Positions 1 to 7,380 of a stretch of 16,629 nucleotides of DNA are shown piece by piece. Numbering within the stretch: position 1 is the first letter of the stretch; every line of letters starts with the position of its first letter. The notes beneath the pieces were generated by a model that was given only the letters and a program-made list of their open reading frames with translations, was not told the origin of the DNA and ran no database searches. The stretch is from an uncultured Synergistales bacterium (GTDB lineage: Bacteria > Synergistota > Synergistia > Synergistales > Aminobacteriaceae). The stretch spans positions 1 through 16,629 of the forward strand of contig CAJORD010000098.1 of NCBI GenBank assembly GCA_905236605.1, written 5' to 3'. Position numbers and translations under genes: made by a program.

Positions 1-1289
1 TTAGATTTTATTTCGTTGATATAGTCGGGAAGTTCATAACTCAAAAGTCTAGTTTTCGCTCCGGCTTCGTCGATTAAATCAATTCCCTTATCGGGCAAGT
101 AGCGATCTTGAATGTAGCGCGAAGAAAGTTTTGCGGCCGCGTCGATCGCGTCTTCAGTGAAGATTACGTTATGATGATTTTCGTATCTGTCCTTCAGACC
201 TTTCAAAATTAAAATCGAGTTATCGATGTCGGGCTCCTCAACTTGAACGGGCTGGAAACGTCGCTCAAGTGCCGCGTCACGCTCAACATATTTGCGATAT
301 TCGTCTTGCGTCGTTGCGCCGATAAGCTGAAAAACTCCGCGCGATAATTCCGGCTTCAAAATATTCGCTGCGTCAGTGGCTCCTTCAGCATTGCCCGCGC
401 CGATTATAGTGTGAACTTCGTCAACGAATAAAATTACGTCGCCTTTGCTGTCCGTAAGTTCCTTGACGATTCGGCGAAGACGTTCTTCAAATTCGCCGCG
501 ATATTTTGTGCCAGCTACAAGAGTTCCCATGTTAAGTTGCACAATTCGTTTGTCGATTAACGGGTCCGGAACAATTCCCGAAGCAATTTGACGCGCAAGG
601 CCTTCGACGACTGCGGTTTTACCGACACCGGGGTCGCCGATTAAAACGGGATTGCACTTTGTGCGACGACATAGAACTTGCATAAGGCGCTTAATTTCTT
701 TCTCGCGACCGATTACTGGGTCTAGTTCGCCGTTCTTGGCTTTCTCTGTTAAATCTATTCCTAAATGGTCAAGCGTAGGAGTTTTAACTTTTACTTTTCG
801 CTTTGTATCTTTATCTGCATTATTATTTGGAGCGATTTTGCGTCCGGCAGTGCCCGAAAGAATTTCATTAACTTGTTTCAAAACTGAAAACGGCGTTATG
901 CCCATGGACTTAAACTGCTGAACGACAAGCCCGGAGTCGTCAGCCAAAATTCCAAGCAAAATATGCTCGGTGTCGACGTAATTCACGCCCATCTTTCTAG
1001 CTTCGGCCATAGCGAGGTCTAAAGCGCGACGCATTCGAGGACTTAAAGGGAGGTCAACGGCCTTTGAAATAACATCTTGCGACTTTCCGATTAAATCTCT
1101 AATGTGAGCGGCGAAATTTTCAGGGTCAACGCCAAGTTCTGCGAGTGCCTGACAAGCTACCCCGCCGCCTTCCTGTAAAACTCCTAGTAACAAGTGCTCT
1201 GGCTCTACCATAGTGTGCCCGAGGTTCAAGGCTTCTTGATGAGCAAGCTGCACAACTCTTTTGCCTCTATCTGTATAAAATTGCCACAT
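1..1289 (-). CDS. clpC: ATP-dependent Clp protease ATPase subunit ClpC (partial, C-terminal part beyond the left edge)
   Basis: An AAA+ unfoldase that feeds damaged or tagged proteins to the ClpP peptidase in the cytoplasm. The 429 codons visible cover the N-terminal double Clp repeat (about residues 3-145), a short basic linker, and most of the first ATPase domain. Walker A GDPGVGKT is at 218-225 and Walker B VILFVDE at 285-291, followed by a sensor-1 type GATTQDEYRKY. The spacing and the linker motif DPVIGREKEI match the ClpC/ClpA class rather than ClpB. The ATG at 1289 follows a GGAG site that overlaps the ctsR stop codon, so the two genes share a transcript and are probably translationally coupled (12 nt gap). 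The second ATPase domain lies outside the window. CtsR, encoded just upstream, is the expected repressor. The ClpC assignment rests on domain order plus the ctsR neighbour. Confidence 0.95.
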   Translation of the reverse strand, partial: MWQFYTDRGKRVVQLAHQEALNLGHTMVEPEHLLLGVLQEGGGVACQALAELGVDPENFAAHIRDLIGKSQDVISKAVDLPLSPRMRRALDLAMAEARKMGVNYVDTEHILLGILADDSGLVVQQFKSMGITPFSVLKQVNEILSGTAGRKIAPNNNADKDTKRKVKVKTPTLDHLGIDLTEKAKNGELDPVIGREKEIKRLMQVLCRRTKCNPVLIGDPGVGKTAVVEGLARQIASGIVPDPLIDKRIVQLNMGTLVAGTKYRGEFEERLRRIVKELTDSKGDVILFVDEVHTIIGAGNAEGATDAANILKPELSRGVFQLIGATTQDEYRKYVERDAALERRFQPVQVEEPDIDNSILILKGLKDRYENHHNVIFTEDAIDAAAKLSSRYIQDRYLPDKGIDLIDEAGAKTRLLSYELPDYINEIKS

Positions 1290-1301
1290 AAATTTTTCTC
1301 C

Positions 1302-1766
1302 TTATTCTTCACTCATTAAAACATTTAACATCTTCTTTAATAACGTAGCATTGTCTTCAGGGTCTGAAAAACGAGTTTGATCTTTGAGAGCGATTTCAAT
1401 CAAAAGGCGCTCTCTGTTAGTTATAAAATTTCTTTCTTTCAACGTTTCGAGGAGGCGGGAAGCTTCTCTTGTTGAAATTTCTGAGCCGACTAAATCATTA
1501 ACGTGATTAACTTTTTCTTTTGCATTGTCGCAACTGATTCTTAAAATTTTTATGTAGCCATATTCGCCGCGTCTGCTCTCGATTAAATAGCCGTGTTGCG
1601 GACTGAAACGACTTCGCAAGACGTAATTAATTTGACTCGGGACGCAGCCGAACATTTCTGCGAGTTCTTTGCGTCGAAGACTTATAAAATTTTCTTCGTC
1701 CCTGTCCTCGAAGCACTCAAGAATATATTTCTCAATGCTGTGCGAGAGGTTGTCATTCATCTGCAT
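1302..1766 (-). CDS. ctsR: CtsR-type transcriptional repressor of class III heat-shock genes
   Basis: A winged-helix DNA-binding repressor of clp genes, 154 residues from the ATG at 1766. The hallmark VPSQINYVL lies in the DNA-binding domain (about residues 42-50), followed by HGYLIESRRG and the wing, then an alpha-helical C-terminal dimerisation domain ending LLKKMLNVLMSEE. The gene is first in the ctsR-clpC operon; mcsA and mcsB, which sit between these genes in Bacillus, are missing. The start is uncertain: a TTG at 1778 lies directly against the GAAAAGAG Shine-Dalgarno-like site, the ATG at 1766 is about 12 nt from it, and a further ATG at 1760 aligns best with the start of Bacillus CtsR. 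The wing loop, normally four glycines and reported as the thermosensor of CtsR, reads GEYG here. The family call is secure; the start and the heat response are less so. Confidence 0.9.
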   Translation of the reverse strand: MQMNDNLSHSIEKYILECFEDRDEENFISLRRKELAEMFGCVPSQINYVLRSRFSPQHGYLIESRRGEYGYIKILRISCDNAKEKVNHVNDLVGSEISTREASRLLETLKERNFITNRERLLIEIALKDQTRFSDPEDNATLLKKMLNVLMSEE

Positions 1767-1809
1767 AAAATTTTTCAACTCTTTTCACTTATAATTTTCA
1801 TTCTTAAGG

Positions 1810-1838
1810 ATTATATTTTGAATGTCAATATTAATCAA
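1810..1838 (-). promoter_or_regulatory. Putative sigma-A type promoter of ctsR-clpC
   Basis: Read on the minus strand there is TTGATT (1838-1833), a 17 bp spacer and a perfect TATAAT (1815-1810), upstream of the ctsR start. The spacing is ideal for a housekeeping promoter. I could not find a complete tandem CtsR operator over it. Confidence 0.6.
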
Positions 1839-1846
1839 CTTAAAAA

Positions 1847-1853
1847 TTTGACG
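1847..1853 (-). promoter_or_regulatory. Possible CtsR operator half-site
   Basis: On the minus strand the heptad CGTCAAA matches six of seven bases of the CtsR half-site (A/G)GTCAAA. The second heptad expected three bases further on is not recognisable. The site lies just upstream of the ctsR promoter and overlaps the -35 element of the divergent def promoter, so its position is suggestive but the evidence is weak. Confidence 0.3.
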
Positions 1854-1875
1854 CTTGGCAATACACGAATATAAA
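1848..1875 (+). promoter_or_regulatory. Putative promoter of def-fmt
   Basis: TTGACG (1848-1853), a 16 bp spacer and TATAAA (1870-1875) precede the def start by 35 bp. It diverges from the ctsR promoter within the same 132 bp intergenic region. Confidence 0.5.
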
Positions 1876-1910
1876 ATCTAAAATTAAAATGCAAAGGAGA
1901 GAGAAAGAAT

Positions 1911-2411
1911 TTGGACGAAGAAATTTTAGAAATTAAAAAGTATCCTGACCCGGTTTTGAAAAAAATCTCACAACCGGTCGAAGTTTTTGATGAAGAACTT
2001 GCGAAATTTGTTGAAAAATTATTTGCGTCAATGCACGCTCATGACGGTGTAGGACTTGCTGCCCCGCAGGTCGGGGTTTTGAAAAAAATTGCCGTCGTCG
2101 AATATGAAGGCAAAAGTTACGTTTTAATAAATCCGAAAGTCGTTGACCAAAAAGGAACTCAAGAGGGCGAAGAAGGCTGCTTGAGTTTCCCCGGAATTTA
2201 TGCGAACGTCCTGCGGCCTCAATGGGTGAAAATTGAAACTCAAGATTTGAATGGCGAAGTTCAAACGCTCGAAGGCGAAGGCTACGTGGCGCGCGCGTTT
2301 CTGCACGAAATGGATCATCTTAACGGGAAATTGTTCATGGATTATCTTTCTAATCTAAAAAGAAACGCCATTAAGAAAAAAATTTCAAAAAACACCGGAG
2401 GACACTTCTAA
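1911..2411 (+). CDS. def: Peptide deformylase
   Basis: Removes the formyl group from the N-terminal Met of new proteins at the ribosome. All three family motifs are present: GVGLAAPQ (46-53), EGCLS (88-92) and HEMDH (132-136). Cys90, His132 and His136 would bind the metal and Glu133 is the catalytic acid. At 166 residues it has normal length. The start is TTG at 1911, preceded by AAGGAGA (1894-1900) at 10 nt; no better ATG keeps the conserved N-terminal YPDPVL motif. It is followed after 2 nt by fmt, the enzyme that adds the formyl group, giving a classical def-fmt pair. It is expressed divergently from ctsR. No unusual residues were seen. Confidence 0.96.
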   Translation: MDEEILEIKKYPDPVLKKISQPVEVFDEELAKFVEKLFASMHAHDGVGLAAPQVGVLKKIAVVEYEGKSYVLINPKVVDQKGTQEGEEGCLSFPGIYANVLRPQWVKIETQDLNGEVQTLEGEGYVARAFLHEMDHLNGKLFMDYLSNLKRNAIKKKISKNTGGHF

Positions 2412-2413
2412 TT

Positions 2414-3343
2414 TTGAAATTAAAAAATATTTGGTTCATAGGGACGGGAAATTTTGCCGTGCTGTGTCTCGAAGGACTTATTAAAAACGGCTTGACGTTC
2501 TCAAAAATCGTAACTGGCCTCCCAACTCGTTCAGGACGAAACGGCAAAGAAAATCCTTCGGCCGTCGAATTAAAATCTGAAGCTCTTGGCCTCGACGCTA
2601 CAAGGACAGGAAAGTTAAATGACAACGCCGAATTAATTTCAGAACTTGAAAACGAAACGCCCGAATTAATTTTTGTGATTGACTTCGGACAAATTATAAA
2701 ATCGCCGTTCCTTGACGCCCCGAAATATGGCTGTCTTAATATTCACCCGTCGTTGTTGCCAGAATATCGCGGCGCAGCTCCGATACAACGCGCTTTACTC
2801 GACGGTAAAAATTATACGGGCGTGAGCGTCTTTCAACTTGTCAAAGCCATGGACGCGGGAGCAATTTTGACGCAAGAAAAATTTTTTATCCCGGACGACT
2901 TTAACGCTTCTGATTTATATCGTGAACTTTCAAAAATAGGTTCTCGGATTGCCGCGGAAGCTCTTGAAAAAATTCCTGAATTTGATTTAACGCCGCAAGA
3001 CGATTCACAAGCGACTTTCGCAGATAAACTAGATAAGAAAGATTTTGAAATTTCGTTTTCAATGACGGCAAAAAATTTTTGCGACACCGTTCGCGCTCTG
3101 GATATGTCAGGCGGAGCTTATGCCGTTATAAAAAATAAGCGCGTGAAAATTTGGCGCGCAAAATTTCATGATGAAGTTTCAAAAGGCGCGGGAGTTGTCG
3201 TAAGTTGCGAAAATAATCCCGTGATTGCGTGCAGTGATTTTTGTGTCGAGTTAATCGAAGTTCAAAGCGAGGGCAAGAACCGCACAACCGGCGGCGAATG
3301 GTCAAGAGGACTGCGGCTTAAAATTGGCAATATTTTATTATAA
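2414..3343 (+). CDS. fmt: Methionyl-tRNA formyltransferase
   Basis: Transfers a formyl group from 10-formyltetrahydrofolate to initiator Met-tRNA in the cytoplasm. The 309 residues show the N-terminal formyltransferase domain with GTGNFAV near the start (11-16), the catalytic region LNIHPSLLPEYRGAAPIQ (108-125; Asn109 and His111 fit the catalytic Asn and His), and MDAGAIL with Asp147 as the third catalytic residue. The rest forms the C-terminal tRNA-binding domain. The start is TTG at 2414, 12 nt after GGAGG (2397-2401), which lies inside the end of def. The segment IVTGLPTRSGRNGK replaces the more usual TxPDxPxGRG, and VIDFGQII replaces VxAYGxIL, so the protein is somewhat divergent but keeps its catalytic residues. 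No plus-strand terminator follows it; it converges with the minus-strand operon. Confidence 0.95.
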   Translation: MKLKNIWFIGTGNFAVLCLEGLIKNGLTFSKIVTGLPTRSGRNGKENPSAVELKSEALGLDATRTGKLNDNAELISELENETPELIFVIDFGQIIKSPFLDAPKYGCLNIHPSLLPEYRGAAPIQRALLDGKNYTGVSVFQLVKAMDAGAILTQEKFFIPDDFNASDLYRELSKIGSRIAAEALEKIPEFDLTPQDDSQATFADKLDKKDFEISFSMTAKNFCDTVRALDMSGGAYAVIKNKRVKIWRAKFHDEVSKGAGVVVSCENNPVIACSDFCVELIEVQSEGKNRTTGGEWSRGLRLKIGNILL

Positions 3344-3375
3344 AAAAAAACTTCTGGGCTTTGAGTCCAGAAGTT
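3342..3375 (-). terminator. Intrinsic terminator of the minus-strand CsgG/LPP20/FlgT-like operon
   Basis: A perfect 9 bp stem (3349-3357 with 3367-3375) with a 9-base loop. On the minus strand it is followed at once by a run of T (the A-run 3342-3350 on the plus strand). It sits 6 bp after the last stop of the operon. On the plus strand there is no T-run, so it should not be a strong terminator for fmt. Confidence 0.85.
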
Positions 3376-3380
3376 AAAAA

Positions 3381-4619
3381 TTACTTTCTGCGTTTTGATC
3401 TTGAGCGTGAAGACGCGGAGCCTAATTTTCTGAGTGCCTTTTGAGCTGGCTCGTAGTCAGGATTAATTTCAAGGGCTTTACCGTACCAATATCTTGCGTT
3501 ATCAATGTCGCGCAACGCTTGAGCAACTTCTCCGGCCTTATACGCTGCCAAATAATCTCCTTCATATGCTTCAAAGAGTTTTGTAAATTCATCATACGCT
3601 TTCTTGCTTGTTCCGTACTGACGTAAATTCAAATGATGTATTCTAAGCGTGTTCTTCTCGCCTGAAGATAAATTATAGTAAGTCGCGATGACTTTCGCCG
3701 GGTCCGTCGAATAATTTTCGTAATCATAATTTGCGCTTGCTGATACTACAGGCTGCGTTGTAGTTGTGGGGTCAGGTTCGGGGTCTGGTGTTGAAACTGC
3801 GGGACTTTCGATTGGTTCGGCTGGAGTTTCTGCCGGGACTTCAGCGACAGCGGGAGCCTCTTGCTCTTTTTTGGTCTTGCGTCGCTTTGTCGAAGTCGTT
3901 TTCTTTTCTTCTTTTGCCTTTGAACCTTTGCTTGCCTTAGTGGCCTTCTTAAATTCTTCGGCTAAGATGCTCGCTAAAGTGCTGTTGCCGGTGAGGGCCT
4001 TTTGAATTTTGGGAGCAAGCTGCGCGGTAGCGTTAAAAATTGCGTCGCCTTCAATTCCGCTGAAACCTGAATCATGCAGCCCGAACCACTGTGTCGCCAA
4101 TCCTGTGCTTGACTTTGACGCCACACCTGAAGCACTCTCTGCGCAAACGATTTCGCCGGTTTCGACTTTCACAACTCTAATATCAAGGTCGGCTTTCACT
4201 TTTTCTTCGTTTGTGCTCAAGGACACCCACGGAAGAGGGACATATCCGCCGGAATGAGCGTGCCCAAGATTTGTGATTGACCCAAGAAGCATATATTCAG
4301 CCCCGGCAAGTTTTCCGATTTCAGCCGCCGATTTTGGATCAACAAGTCCCGACATTCCGAGCCTTAATTCTCTTGCGATGTCGTCAAGTCGTTCACGTTC
4401 GACGAGCATAATATCATCAGCCTTGAATAAAAGGCGTGCGAAGAAGTCGCTAATTCCTGCCGCCATACTGTCAGGCACGCCGTAAGTTTTGCTTGTGAAT
4501 TTCATAATGCCGAGTCGGACGCGTTCATTTGAACCGAGCCCAATATCCGGAAGGCTCATCGCGGAAGTGCAAGTGGCAAAAACAAAAACGCACAGAGCCG
4601 CAAATAAAATTTTTTTCAT
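3381..4619 (-). CDS. Exported CsgG-family protein with Lys/Pro-rich linker and C-terminal TPR
   Basis: CsgG proteins form outer-membrane or periplasmic assemblies; the best known is the curli secretion pore. The 412-residue product has a signal peptide (1-20, cut near TSA-M), a CsgG domain (about 33-210) with the signature MLVERERLDDIARELRLG (71-88) and AEYMLLGSIT, then a Lys/Thr-rich stretch (222-252), a Pro/Glu/Thr linker (254-292), and at the C-terminus at least one TPR-like unit (AAYKAGEVAQALRDIDNARYWYGKALEINPDYE) before a Ser/Arg/Lys-rich end. The start is the ATG at 4619, since AAGGAG (4630-4635) is 10 nt away, whereas a GTG at 4628 would almost touch it. It is the last gene of the operon. 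The extra tail is unlike curli CsgG and suggests a scaffold role bridging to peptidoglycan or partners; this is inference. Confidence 0.8.
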   Translation of the reverse strand: MKKILFAALCVFVFATCTSAMSLPDIGLGSNERVRLGIMKFTSKTYGVPDSMAAGISDFFARLLFKADDIMLVERERLDDIARELRLGMSGLVDPKSAAEIGKLAGAEYMLLGSITNLGHAHSGGYVPLPWVSLSTNEEKVKADLDIRVVKVETGEIVCAESASGVASKSSTGLATQWFGLHDSGFSGIEGDAIFNATAQLAPKIQKALTGNSTLASILAEEFKKATKASKGSKAKEEKKTTSTKRRKTKKEQEAPAVAEVPAETPAEPIESPAVSTPDPEPDPTTTTQPVVSASANYDYENYSTDPAKVIATYYNLSSGEKNTLRIHHLNLRQYGTSKKAYDEFTKLFEAYEGDYLAAYKAGEVAQALRDIDNARYWYGKALEINPDYEPAQKALRKLGSASSRSRSKRRK

Positions 4620-4637
4620 TAAAATCACGCTCCTTAT

Positions 4638-5291
4638 TTAGTCTGTCCAGTCGTATTGATTCATTTCGTTCACGTGTTTAATGACCGCGTCACGAGTTGC
4701 CGCTGCGAGGATTCCTCCGTAGCTTCCACCAGCACCACCGATGAAGAAGCCTTTATAGCCTGCTCCGGCTGCGCCGATTTCGCGTTTTGAGCTCCCCTGC
4801 TCGCTGTTGACATAGACAAGTTCGCCGGTCGTGTTGTCGATTATGCGAATGTCCAACGTTACATAAGCTGTCTTTGCCGCTGCCGCACCGCCGATTATCC
4901 TAAGGCCAGCCGCGCCACCCTTGACGTTATAGTGATAAAGAGTAACCGCGCCTGTGAGAATATATTCGGAGCCTTTGAGCCTTCCGACTTGCGGAGCCGT
5001 TGACTGATCCATTAATCCCGACTGCCCCAAACGAATTTCATCGCCGATATAGTCAAGTCGTTCACGTTCGAGCAAATTAAAAATTCCAGCGTTGCCAAGT
5101 TCAGTTGTGAACATGTCCGTGATAGCATCGACGGGGACGTTAGTATTAGTCTTGTTTGCAAATGGTCTAATCGTAAGACGAGGACGCGCTGAAAAACTTG
5201 CTTGCGGTTTCGGCTTTGCAGCATAGGCCGCGCACGAGAGCGACATTAAAATCGCGACAACCAGTAAAACAAATAAAAATTTACGTTTCAT
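4638..5291 (-). CDS. Exported CsgG-family protein (compact form)
   Basis: A 217-residue CsgG domain protein with a signal peptide (1-24; a Cys at 20 lacks a good lipobox, so cleavage near AYA-A is more likely). The core shows LTIRPFANKTNTN (39-51), the family signature LLERERLDYIGDEIRLGQ (73-90), GSEYILTGAVT (107-117), and a paired beta-strand block TAYVTLDIRIIDNTTGELVY (141-160). A Gly-rich segment follows (125-195). It shares the RERLD-x-I core with the next gene, so the two are paralogues. The start ATG has GGAGG 8 nt upstream; 27 nt separate it from the preceding stop. No CsgA, CsgB, CsgE or CsgF genes are visible, so a curli role is not supported. Confidence 0.8.
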   Translation of the reverse strand: MKRKFLFVLLVVAILMSLSCAAYAAKPKPQASFSARPRLTIRPFANKTNTNVPVDAITDMFTTELGNAGIFNLLERERLDYIGDEIRLGQSGLMDQSTAPQVGRLKGSEYILTGAVTLYHYNVKGGAAGLRIIGGAAAAKTAYVTLDIRIIDNTTGELVYVNSEQGSSKREIGAAGAGYKGFFIGGAGGSYGGILAAATRDAVIKHVNEMNQYDWTD

Positions 5292-5318
5292 TTATAAAAC
5301 CTCCGAATTAAAAAATAA

Positions 5319-5930
5319 TTAAAACATCTGAGCTAATCCTTCACGTACAGCCGCTTCGATCGCTTTTTGCTGTGCTTCATCAGGAGTATATCCGACTGCT
5401 TTGCCTTGAGCTGTCTTTCCGCCGAGCTTCGTTCCTCGCGACGTAACCGCAATCATAGCTGCTTGAGCCGTGGCCGTGTAGAGCCTGAATTCATTTACGA
5501 CTGGGCGACCGGCTTGGACGCGTGCGACTATCGTAGCTGTAGCGTTATAAGTTCCGTTTAATTTCAAAATTGCTGAAACGTTGCCTTCGAGAGCATATCT
5601 TGCAGCTTTAGCACGAGCGGCGGCGGCACGTAATTTTTTCATGCGTGCTTCGTCAACAACTCTGTAACCGTTCGCGGCAAGTTCTTCGATTATCATAGCT
5701 TCGGCTGTCGCTATGTGCATGGGGTCGTAACCGTCAACGACAACACCAATATCTCCGGTATTTGGTAAAACGGGCCTATTGAGGCTGTAATCGTATTCAG
5801 CTTCGGGAGCGCGGCCTGTGCGTCGGAGTTTTGCAGCGTCAGCTACGTTTATGCTTACGAGACAGAACGCTACAACACCGAGCGCAAAAATTATTTTTGA
5901 AAAATTAGTTCGTGCTATCTTCAATTTCAT
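5319..5930 (-). CDS. Small exported Ala-rich protein of unknown function
   Basis: I do not recognise the family with certainty. The 203 residues comprise a signal peptide (about 1-32, cut near ADA-A), a short basic segment, then a domain with IGVVVDGYDPMHIATAEAMIIEELAANGYRVVD (61-93), an Ala/Lys/Arg-rich helix (96-112), strands around ILKLNGTYNATATIVARV, and a helix DEAQQKAIEAAVREGLAQMF at the end. The strand-helix-strand pattern recalls the TolB/CsgG-like fold found in FlgT and FlgO, but this is inferred from pattern only. It overlaps the end of the FlgT-like gene by 26 bp, and its GGAGGAG site lies within that gene, which implies translational coupling and a shared role. Confidence 0.65.
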   Translation of the reverse strand: MKLKIARTNFSKIIFALGVVAFCLVSINVADAAKLRRTGRAPEAEYDYSLNRPVLPNTGDIGVVVDGYDPMHIATAEAMIIEELAANGYRVVDEARMKKLRAAAARAKAARYALEGNVSAILKLNGTYNATATIVARVQAGRPVVNEFRLYTATAQAAMIAVTSRGTKLGGKTAQGKAVGYTPDEAQQKAIEAAVREGLAQMF

Positions 5931-7374
5931 TTTTAACTCCTCCTGTGGAATTTTTAATAAAACTTCCAGTTACTGAAAAATTTTCTACGCCATCGACTTC
6001 GATATTATTATCACTCAAGAACGCGGCAAGACGTCGCGAATTAACTGGCGAATTTATAATCTCGAGAGTCAAAATTTTATTTTTATAATTCATTTCCATG
6101 TCCGCATCGTCAAGAAATTCGCGCAAAGCGTCCTCAATCATTCCTGCGTCTTTGAAAGAATTTACATTTGAAATTATGACCGTGATTTTTGATTCCGGAG
6201 CTGCCGGGCTTAGCTTTGGCTCTTCTTTTTCTTCCGGTGGGACGTGAGCATTAATCGTTTGAGCCGTAAGCGCGTCAACTTCAACACCGATTTCAGACAA
6301 AAACGAAGCTGCTTTTCGGGCCGTGTTCTCTGAAACTAAATCGATTTCGAGCAAGTTATCTTTGTAAGAACGTTCAAAGACATCTCCATTTTTGCCTGAA
6401 AACTCCCCGAGAGCTTTCTCGATTCGTTCAACGTCCTTGAAAGTCGCGCTTGCAATTTTTATGTTGACTGTAACGCCGCCGAGAGCCGAACCCGCTGAAG
6501 CCATGTTATACGCAATTTTGTAAACAAGTTCTTCGGCTGCCGTCGCTGCGGCTGCTCTGAAACATCTATCAGCACCGCCTCCGACAGTTTGAGCAGGCTT
6601 CTTGCCCGTCGAGTGGCTGACGGTCTTGGAGCTAATTTGATAAGCTGTCTGTGTCAAGACGGCTTTTAATTGAACAGTTCCGCTGACGCCATATAATTGA
6701 ACACCATAAACTTTTTGTTTTGCAAAGGCTCCCGCGATTGCGCGACCGACGATTATAATATCCGCGCGAAGAGTCCGGGCAGCCTCGGACAATTTCACGG
6801 GGTCTTCAAAGGCTTGCGACGGGTCTAAATGCAAAAGGACTTTCGCTTGGTCGGGATCAACAATTAAATAGCCGGCTTTTTCAAAAATTCTTATTAATTC
6901 TGTTTCCGTCGTTGAAATGAAAGGCCGCGAACCGCCGACGCGTTCATCAACTAAAAACATAATTCGAGGATTGCCGAGCATTGCTATGACGTCAGGGCCG
7001 AGCGTTCCATCGAGAGCCTTCTCGCCGACTTTGCAGACGCCTTTGAGATTTAACACGCCGTCTTTATCAACAAACTCTTCAGTAACTTTGAAATCTTTTA
7101 CGATGCCTTTCGACTTTGAAAAAACTTTGTCGCGAGTAACTGTGAAATTTTCCATTTCTGTTATCCCAGCTACGCAAGCACCGAGAGCTTTTTCAAGTGC
7201 GTCCCTGTAAGCCATTCGCCGAGCCTCTTCACGCGCAGTCTTTTTGGCTCCGTTGACGACAGGCGCGTATCCTTCAGCGTCATCTACAATATACATTCCG
7301 CCCGACAACGTTACTTTAGCTTCAGCACCGCAGGCCAAGAGCAAAATTAATAAAACAGCTGCAAATTTTTTCAT
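5905..7374 (-). CDS. FlgT-like exported protein with a duplicated C-terminal module
   Basis: FlgT of Vibrio forms the H-ring around the flagellar basal body. This 489-residue product has a signal peptide or lipoprotein signal (LLAC, Cys15; alternatively cut at AEA-K), then an N-terminal domain typical of FlgT-like proteins: AREEARRMAYRDALEKALG (47-65), VTRDKVFSKSKGIVKDFKV (79-97) and a middle domain starting NPRIMFLVDERVGG (135-148), with ADIIIVGRAIAG (204-215). After residue 300 there are two copies of a roughly 75-residue module (302-377 and 396-472), joined by a Pro/Glu/Lys linker. A TAA ends the upstream gene six bases before this start, and AGAGGTAA serves as ribosome binding site. A flagellar role is inference; no other flagellar genes are in the window. 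Confidence 0.7.
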   Translation of the reverse strand: MKKFAAVLLILLLACGAEAKVTLSGGMYIVDDAEGYAPVVNGAKKTAREEARRMAYRDALEKALGACVAGITEMENFTVTRDKVFSKSKGIVKDFKVTEEFVDKDGVLNLKGVCKVGEKALDGTLGPDVIAMLGNPRIMFLVDERVGGSRPFISTTETELIRIFEKAGYLIVDPDQAKVLLHLDPSQAFEDPVKLSEAARTLRADIIIVGRAIAGAFAKQKVYGVQLYGVSGTVQLKAVLTQTAYQISSKTVSHSTGKKPAQTVGGGADRCFRAAAATAAEELVYKIAYNMASAGSALGGVTVNIKIASATFKDVERIEKALGEFSGKNGDVFERSYKDNLLEIDLVSENTARKAASFLSEIGVEVDALTAQTINAHVPPEEKEEPKLSPAAPESKITVIISNVNSFKDAGMIEDALREFLDDADMEMNYKNKILTLEIINSPVNSRRLAAFLSDNNIEVDGVENFSVTGSFIKNSTGGVKNEIEDSTN

Positions 7375-7380
7375 GTTTCT

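Noticed and set aside
652..921. Plus-strand 89-codon frame opposite clpC
   Set aside because: It lies fully within the ATPase coding region, has no ribosome site and no recognisable features; it is a shadow frame, as are similar ones at 2124-2318, 8123-8592 and 12362-12923.
4620..4628. GTG at 4628 as start of the TPR-containing CsgG gene
   Set aside because: It would leave only one base between the AAGGAG site and the start codon; the ATG at 4619 has the right spacing and gives a normal signal peptide.
3381..5291. Curli secretion operon
   Set aside because: CsgG-type proteins are present, but no CsgA or CsgB subunits, CsgE, CsgF or CsgD are seen, and the neighbours are LPP20 and FlgT types.
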